This document shows positions 53,411 through 60,325 of a stretch of 60,325 bases of DNA, piece by piece. The notes below the pieces were generated by a model. It was given only the letters and a program-made list of their open reading frames with translations. It made no database searches and was not told the DNA's origin. Made by a program: the position numbers and the translations under genes. The DNA is from Anaerobacterium chartisolvens (lineage in GTDB: Bacteria > Bacillota > Clostridia > Acetivibrionales > DSM-27016), in contig NZ_QPJT01000001.1 of the NCBI RefSeq assembly GCF_003337415.1, forward strand, positions 266,515-326,839. Direction: 5' to 3'. The number at the start of each line of letters is the position of its first letter. The stretch's first letter is position 1.

Positions 53411-53453
53411 AGACAAACCCACTTTTAACTTAGTTAAAAAAGTAGGTTTGTCT
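53411..53453. terminator. hairpin beside the att copy
   Basis: AGACAAACC and GGTTTGTCT with an inner ACTTTT/AAAAGT stem. Flanked by AT-rich sequence; on the minus strand TTTTTTATG follows. Confidence 0.65.
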
Positions 53454-53455
53454 AC

Positions 53456-53474
53456 TTGGTGGAGGCGAGGGGAA
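53456..53474 (-). mobile_element. att-like repeat (tmRNA 3' end core), right copy
   Basis: The same 19 bp as at 46971-46989. On the minus strand it continues upstream as GTTCAATTCCCC, like the T-arm of a tmRNA or tRNA, so this copy keeps more of the original gene end. The direct repeats bound 6.5 kb. Confidence 0.6.
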
Positions 53475-53736
53475 TTGAACAATTGACAGCCTCTTCACAC
53501 CATATATTTTTATGTCTTATCTTTTCCCGTCTATTCCTTATACTTCAACAGCTATAAGTTTTTCCTCATCTTGTATTGTCCCTTACAGTATTACCAAATA
53601 TTATATGCTATTTTAGTGTTTTTAGTGGGCAATGTCTACCTAATGTCTACCTGAAATTATATCAATTTGCCCCCTGAATGAACCTTCTTAAATTGTCTCT
53701 CATAGTCTTTTGCCGTCATTAAAATTTTATTTAAAT
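53475..53736. other. non-coding stretch beside the att core
   Basis: It includes a perfect tandem repeat of AATGTCTACCT (53631-53652), which looks like integrase arm sites. No intact integrase gene is present; a 20-codon frame near 53660-53720 may be an integrase tail. Confidence 0.4.
53631..53652. repeat. 11-bp tandem repeat
   Basis: Two exact copies of AATGTCTACCT lie 157 bp from the att core. Such short direct repeats beside an att core often bind the arm domain of tyrosine integrases. Confidence 0.5.
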
Positions 53737-54054
53737 TTACTGCTCAATATACTGCTGCAATATCGTTGAATCTTTGCTTATTATCTCTAAAAGCCTTTGA
53801 GAAGAACCTTGAGGAATATTTATACCTGCTTCCCATGCTTCAACAGTCTTTTTTGAAACTCCCATAAAGTTTGCAAAAGCCGATTGTGAAAGGTTTGCTT
53901 TTGCTCTAATATCTTTTATTTCTTGTGATGTATGTTGACGTATAGGCTCAATTTTAACCCTTTTAACCCTTACATTTATGGAATTGCCTTTCTCGTATTC
54001 AATAGCTTCTTCCAAGCCATTTTTTATACTTTCAAACAGATTAAATTCACTCAT
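53737..54054 (-). CDS. HigA-type antitoxin, Xre family (105 aa)
   Basis: The HTH lies at LSQSAFANFMGVSKKTVEAW (about 60-82). The preceding VKRVKIEPIRQHTSQEIKDI is typical of MqsA/HigA antitoxins. It follows the toxin gene by 4 nt, the reversed toxin-first order of higBA. ATG 54054 has AAAGGGG upstream. Confidence 0.88.
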   Translation of the reverse strand: MSEFNLFESIKNGLEEAIEYEKGNSINVRVKRVKIEPIRQHTSQEIKDIRAKANLSQSAFANFMGVSKKTVEAWEAGINIPQGSSQRLLEIISKDSTILQQYIEQ

Positions 54055-54058
54055 GAAT

Positions 54059-54394
54059 TTACCCCTTTCCCGATTCAAGCTTTTTAACCAAATTGTATAA
54101 TACCTTCCTTTGCTCCATTGTCAAATCTGATTGCTCCTGCTTAGTATATGCTGTCAACATATAAATTCTTTCAATTGATGTAAAATCTATGTAAATAATT
54201 CTTGCTCCTCCGCTTTTCCCATATCCTTTTATCTGCCATCTCAGCTTCCTTACTCCACCTGTGCCAACAATAATATCTCCAGATAGGGGATTTTTGCAAA
54301 GAAATGTTTCAAGCTCTCTTAAATGTTCTTCTGTAAGTCCAATAACTTGCCATCGCTTCAAAAATTCATTTGTAAAAACGAATTCCCTCTCCAA
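54059..54394 (-). CDS. HigB/RelE-type toxin (111 aa)
   Basis: GTGGVRKLRWQIKGYGKSGG and ARIIYIDFTSIERIYMLTAY are the core strands of RelE-like mRNA interferases, with C-terminal helices after them. The toxin-first order and the Xre antitoxin make this a higBA-type pair. Confidence 0.88.
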   Translation of the reverse strand: MEREFVFTNEFLKRWQVIGLTEEHLRELETFLCKNPLSGDIIVGTGGVRKLRWQIKGYGKSGGARIIYIDFTSIERIYMLTAYTKQEQSDLTMEQRKVLYNLVKKLESGKG

Positions 54395-54415
54395 TACTTT
54401 TTCACCACCTACAAT

Positions 54416-54439
54416 TATTATATCCTATTGAATAGGATA
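54416..54439 (-). promoter_or_regulatory. operator/promoter of higBA
   Basis: TATCCTATT-GA-ATAGGATA (54421-54439) is an inverted repeat overlapping a TATAAT-type -10 (minus strand, 54416-54421). It is suited to autorepression by the HigA protein. Confidence 0.5.
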
Positions 54440-54445
54440 GTGTCA

Positions 54446-54472
54446 AAAGGGAAGGCGATAAGCCTTCCCTTT
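54446..54472 (-). terminator. intrinsic terminator
   Basis: AAAGGGAAGGC, loop TTATC, GCCTTCCCTTT, then TGAC. It separates the excisionase-region genes from higBA. Confidence 0.75.
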
Positions 54473-54503
54473 GTTATGATTTTTCTATGAAATTCCATTA
54501 AAA

Positions 54504-54653
54504 TCATTCATCCAGCTCAGCTTTTTTAACCCTGCTATATTTCAGTATCAGCTCTTTTGCAACTGCCAATCCTTGATTTATTCTTGATACAATCTTTTCC
54601 CTCTCCTGCTGTGCCATGTGGTCTTTTATGGTTATTACAATATCAATAACCAT
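54504..54653 (-). pseudogene. serine resolvase fragment
   Basis: A 49-codon frame includes MAQQEREKIVSRINQGLAVA, which matches the segment after the catalytic core of serine resolvases (AEFERE-like). It lacks catalytic residues and a ribosome site, so it is a remnant. Confidence 0.45.
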
Positions 54654-54673
54654 ATTATAAATTTAATTGTCAT

Positions 54674-54853
54674 TTACCCTGTTCTATTAATTCTATCATT
54701 AAGCCAGCTATCAAATCCCTTTTTAGGAATTCTATAAGAGCTTTTTATCCTGATCGCAGGAAAGCCTTTCTGCTTTACCAAATCGTATGCTACATTCTTG
54801 CTTATATTTAATATCTGCATTATATCATAAACAGTATACACTTCTGAATTCAT
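54674..54853 (-). CDS. excisionase-like HTH protein (59 aa)
   Basis: MNSEVYTVYDIMQILNISKN then VAYDLVKQKGFPAIRIKSSY is an HTH_17/Xis-type domain. AAGGGGG lies upstream of its ATG. It probably directed excision or gene control in the mobile element whose remains surround it. Confidence 0.75.
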   Translation of the reverse strand: MNSEVYTVYDIMQILNISKNVAYDLVKQKGFPAIRIKSSYRIPKKGFDSWLNDRINRTG

Positions 54854-54927
54854 AAAACCAGTGCCCCCTTTTATTCCCTTAATGCTTATAATTTTGAATT
54901 CTTTCTATATATCTTTCCTTTTTAAGC

Positions 54928-55200
54928 CTATTTCCCCTTCAAATATACATTGCAGAAACCCATCAATGTCCATAGCATATACTTCATTTGAAAAATATCG
55001 TTTTCATTGTATAGCTGCTCTATGTCTTTATTGTCCATATTCTTGAGATATTCTTCAAACCTCCTTAGCTCTCTTTTATGATATTCAATATCATTCGGAC
55101 ACCCAGGACGTTCATCCTCAATTGACATTACCTGTTTATCTCCCATCTGGAGCTGCATATAGTACAACGCTTCTTCTGTCATAGTACCAACTTTGGACAT
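54928..55200 (-). CDS. small uncharacterised protein (90 aa)
   Basis: MSKVGTMTEEALYYMQLQMG then ERRFEEYL-like helices (KRELRRFEEYLKNMDNKDIE). ATG 55200 has GAGGGGGC; the longer frame would include a terminator hairpin. No family is recognised; it belongs to the mobile-element gene set. Confidence 0.6.
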   Translation of the reverse strand: MSKVGTMTEEALYYMQLQMGDKQVMSIEDERPGCPNDIEYHKRELRRFEEYLKNMDNKDIEQLYNENDIFQMKYMLWTLMGFCNVYLKGK

Positions 55201-55240
55201 ACAAAAGCCCCCTCTCTTTATAATTTTTGCACAGCAAAAA

Positions 55241-55257
55241 GGACATTCCACGTGTCC
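55241..55257 (-). terminator. terminator of the radical SAM gene
   Basis: On the minus strand GGACA, loop CGTGGAA, TGTCC, then TTTTTGC, 44 nt past the stop codon. Confidence 0.7.
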
Positions 55258-55300
55258 TTAAACATTAAGATTTCTAAAGAATTGCCATAAGTTTAGACTC

Positions 55301-56707
55301 TTATTGCACACTAATATAATAGGATAAAATATTATGTTGTGATTCCGAAAAATTCAGTGTCTTTAAATCCTTATTGTGTATAAAATAGTATTGCTCAGAA
55401 TCTTCAGACAGTCTTGAGAAATCCTCCCTCCATCTATCGGTAATACCAGCTCTTTCATACTTTGAACGATTAATAATCATATCTTCAGGCATGGACAAGA
55501 TTAATAGAAATTCCTCAAGATTTCTTCCAAAAGCTCTATGAAAGAACTCTTTTTTAGGTCCTACTACTCCATGTGTTGCATTTAGAATACACTGAACCGC
55601 TCTCAAATATTTTTTATTCCATTTTACACCTATATACTTCCTGTCTAATGAATTTGTACCTCTTACCGGGCTATATTTCATAGGAAAAGAAAATATTCTT
55701 GAGTTAGAGCCTTGCTCCCTGAATTCCTCGTTTAAATCAGCATTAACCAAAAGCCTGTTATACAAGTCCTCGGGAGAATCTTCAAAATTAAAAAGCACAT
55801 AATTTGATAGATGTTCTATTCCATATGACGCTGCCATTCTTATCTTCGCTTTATAAAGATCCACAGATTTTTTGTCGGCATGATCAAATGCAATACGCAA
55901 AGGTTTTATAGCAATTTCCGAGAGCTTTTTGCACTTATTTTTAGTCAATAGCCTTGCATCAATTCCCTGATTAAAATCAACATATCTTTTTGTCCGAATA
56001 GTTCTTCCATTCTTTTTATATTCAAGACAAGCTCCTTTGTAAAACCCTGCTTTTTTTATATCATCAATAATTTCGTTGAAATTTTCAGAAGCAAGTACAT
56101 TATTGTCAAGCAGCACTAAGTCCTTCATTTCACCAAAATTAGTCCGTATATAATCTATCTGCTGCTTAATATCAATATATGGGCTGAAGCAGGGTTCAAT
56201 TGTAGGAACCGCACAGAAAGGACATTTTCTTATACATCCACGGGTTGCGTATGCTATATAAGCATTTTTTAAAGGATAACTATATTTGAGATATGTATTC
56301 TTTTCCATATCAATTATTGAGTAATCCGGCGGAAGCGTGTCTACAATATGCTCATCATTCCCAAGAATTCCAGCTCTATTAAGTAATCCTGGCGTAACAG
56401 TTACAGGAAATTTTTTAATTAAGTCATCATGCAAAACTGTTGCTAATACTCCTCCACAGTATATGTCCGATATATTATTTACAGAATGTTGATAGTATTC
56501 AATTGTATCTATAGTAGGATTCCAATGAAAAGTGAAAAGTGTTGTAATATAGATTCTATCCCATTTACGGTTCTTTAGCTCTGTATTTTTACCTTTGCAA
56601 AAGATAACAGTATCTCCAAGCAACTTGTGATAGGTACTAATTTTCATCAATGCAAGCGGAGGGTATTTATTTCTATATGACGGTTCTATAAGTAAAATGT
56701 TTGACAT
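55301..56707 (-). CDS. B12-binding-like radical SAM protein (468 aa)
   Basis: An N-terminal cobalamin-binding-like Rossmann domain (NILLIEPSYRNKYPPLALMK) precedes a radical SAM core with the cluster motif C158-x3-C162-x2-C165 (ATRGCIRKCPFC). The His of the usual DxHxxG cobalamin motif is not seen, so it may not bind B12. The C-terminal third (KYIGVKWNKKYLRAVQCILN) is unassigned. It lies in accessory DNA among toxin-antitoxin and excisionase genes, and the reaction is unknown. Confidence 0.87.
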   Translation of the reverse strand: MSNILLIEPSYRNKYPPLALMKISTYHKLLGDTVIFCKGKNTELKNRKWDRIYITTLFTFHWNPTIDTIEYYQHSVNNISDIYCGGVLATVLHDDLIKKFPVTVTPGLLNRAGILGNDEHIVDTLPPDYSIIDMEKNTYLKYSYPLKNAYIAYATRGCIRKCPFCAVPTIEPCFSPYIDIKQQIDYIRTNFGEMKDLVLLDNNVLASENFNEIIDDIKKAGFYKGACLEYKKNGRTIRTKRYVDFNQGIDARLLTKNKCKKLSEIAIKPLRIAFDHADKKSVDLYKAKIRMAASYGIEHLSNYVLFNFEDSPEDLYNRLLVNADLNEEFREQGSNSRIFSFPMKYSPVRGTNSLDRKYIGVKWNKKYLRAVQCILNATHGVVGPKKEFFHRAFGRNLEEFLLILSMPEDMIINRSKYERAGITDRWREDFSRLSEDSEQYYFIHNKDLKTLNFSESQHNILSYYISVQ

Positions 56708-56842
56708 ACCTGAAGCTTCCTTCTATTTATTATTTTTTAATATGAAGTAAATGAGGCCGCCAAAGAGTTCCTAAACAAAGGGAGTGAATGCTTTTCTGGA
56801 GATTTTATTAAACGAACAGTTTACTATTATTAAATTTATGCT

Positions 56843-56948
56843 ATAATAAATGTAAGAGGTAATCGGATTCGCATGAATGCGATTGCCACCGAACAGATTA
56901 TTTCTTAATAATCATCCTGCGTAGCCGGCAGGGTGATTATTTTTTTTC
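56843..56948 (+). ncRNA. antisense RNA antitoxin of a type I system
   Basis: A promoter TTTACT, 16 nt, TATAAT (56821-56848, with an extended -10 TG) starts a transcript of about 95 nt. It ends at the hairpin AATAATCATCCTGC/GCAGGGTGATTATT (56907-56941) plus T8. The RNA overlaps the 3' end of the convergent holin-like toxin gene, the layout of RatA/TxpA. Confidence 0.6.
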
Positions 56949-57047
56949 CTTAGCTATTGCCTTTATTAGCACAATAATCAAGGAGATAAGCGTCAGGACA
57001 AACATCCCCGATCCTATCATTAAAGACATTATCTGGTATGTATCCAT
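56937..57047 (-). CDS. holin-like type I toxin peptide (36 aa)
   Basis: MDTYQIMSLMIGSGMFVLTL then ISLIIVLIKAIAKEKK has one membrane helix and a basic tail, like TxpA/putative holin-like toxins. GGAGGTGA lies six bases before the ATG. Upstream GCCTCC can pair with the ribosome site, as in other type I toxin mRNAs. An antisense RNA runs against its 3' end. Confidence 0.75.
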   Translation of the reverse strand: MDTYQIMSLMIGSGMFVLTLISLIIVLIKAIAKEKK

Positions 57048-57199
57048 AGGCCTCACCTCCCTTCTTTTGTAAGAATGGAGGCGACAATCACACCTGCTCT
57101 TTCCGATTACCTGTACATAAGGTTATCATAAAATGATATCCTATTCAACCACATTAAACCTTTTAACTCAATATATTCTGTATTATAGCAACAAAAAAA

Positions 57200-57215
57200 G
57201 GACACCCAAATGTCC
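57200..57215 (-). terminator. intrinsic terminator
   Basis: On the minus strand GGACA, loop TTTGGG, TGTCC, then TTTTTTTG, ending the transcript of the secreted protein at 57255. Confidence 0.75.
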
Positions 57216-57254
57216 CGTCACTCCCCTGCCCCTCCATATTCGCATTTTCCTCTT

Positions 57255-58535
57255 CTACTTCCCCCGGCTAATCCCATACTCTGCCTTGATACTGTCCCAC
57301 GGCAGCCAGTCCATTATGCTTTCCTTCGATGTCGTGTGGCTTCCGTACCAGAGGTTCCCTCCCGGCGTATGCCATGTGTAGCTCTCCACCGTGCTTTTTG
57401 TCCCCGTCTGCACTATTATGCCGCTCTTGCTGCCCTTCTGCGGCACGGCATACGTTATCTTCTCCACCGCATAGGGCTTTTCTGACGTAAACACCAGCTC
57501 CTTGTCCAGTATAAGCTTACCCCAACTGCTCTTGGGCAGTGAGTCATGCGCGAGCTGCTTTTCCTGATCCAGATTCTCCACAAGCCACACCGAGAGCTTC
57601 ACCGCCTCAGGTTCCGTTATGCTGTAGCCCAGCCCCCTTATTATGTATGTCTCCATAACCTCCCCGTTCTTTTTGGGGTTGTCCAGAAAGCAGCCGCCGG
57701 CATGGTCTATCTCTTTGTAAACCCCTGATACGGCTTCCACTGATTTAGTGGGGGCTATAGGCAGCGTCACATACCAGTATTGGCCTGAGCTGTAATGCAC
57801 CATCACGCCCAGCCCCAATGCCTCCTTAGTCGGCGGCTGGAGGATATGCACGTATTTGTACCAGGGTATTACATAGTTCCCCGAAGAGTCCTTTTGCTCA
57901 AAGCTGCCGTCAAGCGCAGTCTTGCCGTTGGACAGCAGAACCCTTGTCTTTCCGTCCGGGTTGTAGTAGTATTTCCTTCTTATGCCCTCTACTATGTTGG
58001 GCTGATATTTGTCGTTTATAACGCCGCGCTCAGAGCCATCCGTATAGTATTCAGATGTATAGTCAAACCTATAAGACTTAAGCATATTCGCAATTGTTGT
58101 CTGCTTTGCTAAAGTGGAATTATAATCAGCATGTTCCGGACTTACCTTATACCAAGGAGACTCCACCCATTGCCACTGCTCCATTGGAATTTTCATTGCC
58201 CATCTGTCAGGAGAATAGTCCTCATTGGGATAGTTGTCGCCCTCCCGTGTATACCCCCAATTCCTGTATATACCATTGTTTATGTCGTGTGGACTTCCAT
58301 ATACAATGCGATGCCCCGGTACAAGCAGCCCGGCGCGTATATCCATTCCATCGGTGCTTTGAAGTCCGTAATACTCCTGAAAGCCATAATTAATACTTAG
58401 CTCTTCATTTACACCGTCTAAAAACTCCCTTTGCTTTTCATCCAGCACTGCCGCATTTGCCGTAAAGAGAGAAGTGCAAAAAACTACAGCCGTTACAAGA
58501 AGAAGCTTTCCAAGCTTCCTGCTCCTATGTTTCAT
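57255..58535 (-). CDS. secreted protein of unknown function (426 aa)
   Basis: A signal peptide (about 1-28, MKHRSRKLGKLLLVTAVVFC, AxA site ANAA). The mature part is rich in Tyr and Trp (WGYTREGDNYPNEDYSPDRW, YSSGQYWYVTLPIAPTK) and lacks a catalytic signature or anchor. It is downstream of an SLH-domain gene by 15 nt, so the two are likely co-expressed surface proteins. No family is recognised. Confidence 0.75.
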   Translation of the reverse strand: MKHRSRKLGKLLLVTAVVFCTSLFTANAAVLDEKQREFLDGVNEELSINYGFQEYYGLQSTDGMDIRAGLLVPGHRIVYGSPHDINNGIYRNWGYTREGDNYPNEDYSPDRWAMKIPMEQWQWVESPWYKVSPEHADYNSTLAKQTTIANMLKSYRFDYTSEYYTDGSERGVINDKYQPNIVEGIRRKYYYNPDGKTRVLLSNGKTALDGSFEQKDSSGNYVIPWYKYVHILQPPTKEALGLGVMVHYSSGQYWYVTLPIAPTKSVEAVSGVYKEIDHAGGCFLDNPKKNGEVMETYIIRGLGYSITEPEAVKLSVWLVENLDQEKQLAHDSLPKSSWGKLILDKELVFTSEKPYAVEKITYAVPQKGSKSGIIVQTGTKSTVESYTWHTPGGNLWYGSHTTSKESIMDWLPWDSIKAEYGISRGK

Positions 58536-58550
58536 CCTTTCACCCTCTTA

Positions 58551-59519
58551 TCATTTAGGCTCATATACGGTAATGGTTAAAATGTCATTACCTTCAAGAC
58601 TGCCCACACTCATTTCCTGACCATCAAATGTGAACCTTTTACTGATCCGCATTGTCCTGTAGTTATCAAAGTTCTTTTGACTTGCATAATCAATAATTTG
58701 CTTTGCAGCATCCTTGCCAAACTTGCTTGCAATAACCTTCCCTGCCTCCTCCCATTGCTTGTCGAGGTTTTTAAGGTATAGGCTGATATTTATCCGCAGC
58801 TCCTCTCCTTCAAAAAGGATATTCTTATCTGTATAGACCCCTATGTACTTAAAATTCCCATTTTTATTTACTTGTATTGTATACCCTTTGGATATCACAT
58901 AGTCGTCATCAATCCTCAGTGTAACCGTTGCCCTATACTTAGGCTCAAGCATTGCAAGGATCATTTTGCTTGCCGCGGCTCTTGATGTGCTGCCCCCGGC
59001 ATTGTACCCTCCCGGCCCTCCTTCCACTATACCGAGATAATATACCTTTAATATTTCATCCCTAAAAGCCTCTGGTATGCTGTCAAAATCCTTTATAAGA
59101 GCCTTGTAGTCTGTCAGATTTTCAGGAAACTTCTCGCCCTTGACAGCCCTTGCTATAACCCTTGCGATCTCCGCTCTGGTTATTACCCTTGTGTAGCTGT
59201 CAAACTCGCCCTTCTTCACCAGCCCCAGCTCCAGAGCCTTGTCAACGTACCCCTGATAATACTTTAAGTTGGTATAGCCCTTTGCCCGAAGCACCATTGT
59301 TATGAGCTGCGCTGCCAGCACATCGTCGGCAGGGCCGAACCTGCCTCCCGGATACCCGCCTATTATCTGGTTCTTATGCCCCGACAGCTCATTTATGTAC
59401 ACCGCGTACCACTGGCTGTCCGGGACATCGGGAAACTTCTTTCCTGCCGCCCGGCAGCTCCCCGGCAAAAGACCCGCTATCAGGACAAATGCCATAATAA
59501 AGCCTATAACCTTTTTCAT
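58551..59519 (-). CDS. S-layer homology (SLH) domain protein (322 aa)
   Basis: A signal peptide ending SCRAAG is followed by up to three SLH motifs (FPDVPDSQWYAVYINEL, YTRVITRAEIARVIARA, GGSTSRAAASKMILAML), which bind cell-wall polymers, and a C-terminal unknown domain (about 210-322, VTLRIDDDYVISKGYTIQV). ATG 59519 has AAGGGGTG. It probably anchors or assists the neighbouring secreted protein on the cell surface. Confidence 0.85.
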   Translation of the reverse strand: MKKVIGFIMAFVLIAGLLPGSCRAAGKKFPDVPDSQWYAVYINELSGHKNQIIGGYPGGRFGPADDVLAAQLITMVLRAKGYTNLKYYQGYVDKALELGLVKKGEFDSYTRVITRAEIARVIARAVKGEKFPENLTDYKALIKDFDSIPEAFRDEILKVYYLGIVEGGPGGYNAGGSTSRAAASKMILAMLEPKYRATVTLRIDDDYVISKGYTIQVNKNGNFKYIGVYTDKNILFEGEELRINISLYLKNLDKQWEEAGKVIASKFGKDAAKQIIDYASQKNFDNYRTMRISKRFTFDGQEMSVGSLEGNDILTITVYEPK

Positions 59520-59575
59520 GTAAAACACCCCTTCATATATTATTTTTGTGAAATATTCACAGTAAAGCGTATTAA

Positions 59576-59601
59576 AAAAAGTGCCCTCGTCAAGCACTCT
59601 T
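59576..59601 (-). terminator. intrinsic terminator
   Basis: On the minus strand AAAGAGTGC, loop, GCACTTTTTTT, after the small coiled-coil gene at 59630. Confidence 0.65.
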
Positions 59602-59629
59602 TACTACCCGCGTATTATTAATCTTTATA

Positions 59630-59950
59630 TCAAAAGGATTTTTTCTTACCGCCTTCCAGAACTTCAAATCTTGCATCATGGTTATTTACCTTTAAGGAAA
59701 GTGCATCAATCTTCCCCTCAACAGAATCAAACCTCTTGTCATGCTCCTGAAGCTTTTCATACGTCTGCTTATATCCGTCAAACAGCGCATCTAACTTTTG
59801 TCCGTGATCCTGTTCAATGTTCAGGACGGTAGCTTTTACCCCTTTAACATCGCTTTCGATATTATCAAGTCGTTTAGTAATACCGGATACATCCTCTGTC
59901 AGCTTGCCCACCTGAGCAGCTATGTATTCTAACAGTTCCCTATCGTTCAT
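59630..59950 (-). CDS. coiled-coil small protein (106 aa)
   Basis: Heptad repeats run almost throughout (LTEDVSGITKRLDNIESDVK, KRFDSVEGKIDALSLKVNNH). It resembles the small helical proteins annotated as hypothetical in many clostridia. There is no signal peptide. Function unknown. Confidence 0.7.
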   Translation of the reverse strand: MNDRELLEYIAAQVGKLTEDVSGITKRLDNIESDVKGVKATVLNIEQDHGQKLDALFDGYKQTYEKLQEHDKRFDSVEGKIDALSLKVNNHDARFEVLEGGKKKSF

Positions 59951-60024
59951 TCCTTAAAACCACCTTCCAAAACAACATGAATATATTATATCACAATTTT
60001 TCCAGTTTTAAAGATTTTTTTGTA

Positions 60025-60237
60025 CTACCTCCTCACCTTTAGCCCCCTTAACGATTCCGCTCTTATCCCGACAAGATACCATTGCTGACGCATTTCAATC
60101 CTTGTAGGTGTCCATTTTCCACTTATTTTTACTTCCATAGGCTCGCCGCAATGCAAACCACCGTCTGATGTACCGTCATCAAATGAAATACCCATGCGGT
60201 CATTTTCCGGGTTATAAAATAAAACTCCCTCTTTCAT
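60025..60237 (-). CDS. DUF5348-like small protein (70 aa)
   Basis: MKEGVLFYNPENDRMGISFD, then LHCGEPMEVKISGKWTPTRI and WYLVGI, match the DUF5348 family of small beta proteins. ATG 60237 has GGGAGGG upstream; the 25 upstream codons are rejected. It is near the window edge; function unknown. Confidence 0.75.
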   Translation of the reverse strand: MKEGVLFYNPENDRMGISFDDGTSDGGLHCGEPMEVKISGKWTPTRIEMRQQWYLVGIRAESLRGLKVRR

Positions 60238-60325
60238 TCCCTTAGACCCTCCCTTCAATATGCATCCTTCAAGGATACATCCATACGCCGGGCCGGAAAG
60301 CTCCCGGCGCATAATCTATCCTTAA

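Noticed and set aside
53456-53740. A complete tmRNA (ssrA) gene ending at 53456 on the minus strand
   Set aside because: Only the last 20-30 bases resemble a tmRNA; no tag reading frame or 5' tRNA-like part is found upstream.
55201-55251. N-terminal Cys-rich extension (MECPFCCAKI) of the 90-aa protein
   Set aside because: The extension is read from the terminator hairpin of the radical SAM gene, and a better ribosome site precedes ATG 55200.

Overview
The window looks like chromosome of an anaerobic, spore-forming, flagellated Clostridia-class Firmicute of intermediate GC. This is inferred from clustered flagellin genes, a SpoVA operon, an Hcp (prismane) gene with its ferredoxin and Crp/Fnr regulator, Zn-dependent phospholipase C-like and SLH proteins, strong GGAGG ribosome sites and frequent GTG/TTG starts. 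No rRNA, complete tRNA or CRISPR array was found.

Layout. 1-2.6 kb: three tandem flagellin genes (the first cut by the window edge), whose leaders share a GGA-loop hairpin typical of CsrA targets. 2.7-5.9 kb: SWIM-SNF2 helicase. 6.5-10.2 kb: a Crp/Fnr regulator and HD protein, divergent from ferredoxin-hcp, with a palindromic operator centred about 41.5 bp before the predicted start of transcription. 10.4-12.2 kb: phospholipase C-like protein and a GT4 glycosyltransferase. 12.2-13.9 kb: a REP-associated transposase (RAYT) with a REP hairpin at its 3' end, and a RES-like protein. 14.0-17.1 kb: DUF1657-DUF421-SpoVAC-SpoVAD-SpoVAEb-DUF1657, the layout of the spoVA2mob heat-resistance operon without its lipoprotein gene. 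17.3-23.4 kb: superoxide dismutase and a 1722-aa secreted protein made of 18 repeats of about 94 aa.

23.7-36.2 kb is the most unusual part: an apparent 11-kb minus-strand operon that starts with a strong promoter and a structured leader. It runs modABC, a FecBCD/MolABC-type ABC transporter, a methyltransferase, and then four genes that look like an undescribed intracellular module: two solute-binding-protein folds with no signal peptide and with N-terminal DUF1858-like domains, a soluble ABC ATPase with the same kind of N-terminal domain, and a HypB/UreG-like GTPase with CxxC motifs. A divergent HTH regulator carrying a binding-protein domain and a stand-alone DUF1858 protein flank it. I infer a molybdate/tungstate uptake and intracellular handling (metallochaperone or cofactor insertion) system. 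REP hairpins with a GTAG foot lie inside this operon and match the REP beside the RAYT.

36.3-43.4 kb: housekeeping and small genes (deoxyinosine glycosylase, YbaK deacylase, Xre, flavin reductase, RsgA, NUDIX, TetR, GNAT). 43.7-57.1 kb: accessory DNA, with a ParE/Phd module, a group II intron remnant, pseudogenes, a 6.5-kb segment bounded by direct repeats matching the tmRNA 3' end (two-component system, methyltransferase, hydrolase, lipoprotein, recombinase remnant), HigBA, an excisionase-like gene, a radical SAM protein, and a holin-like type I toxin with an antisense RNA. 57.2-60.3 kb: secreted and SLH-type surface proteins and small proteins.
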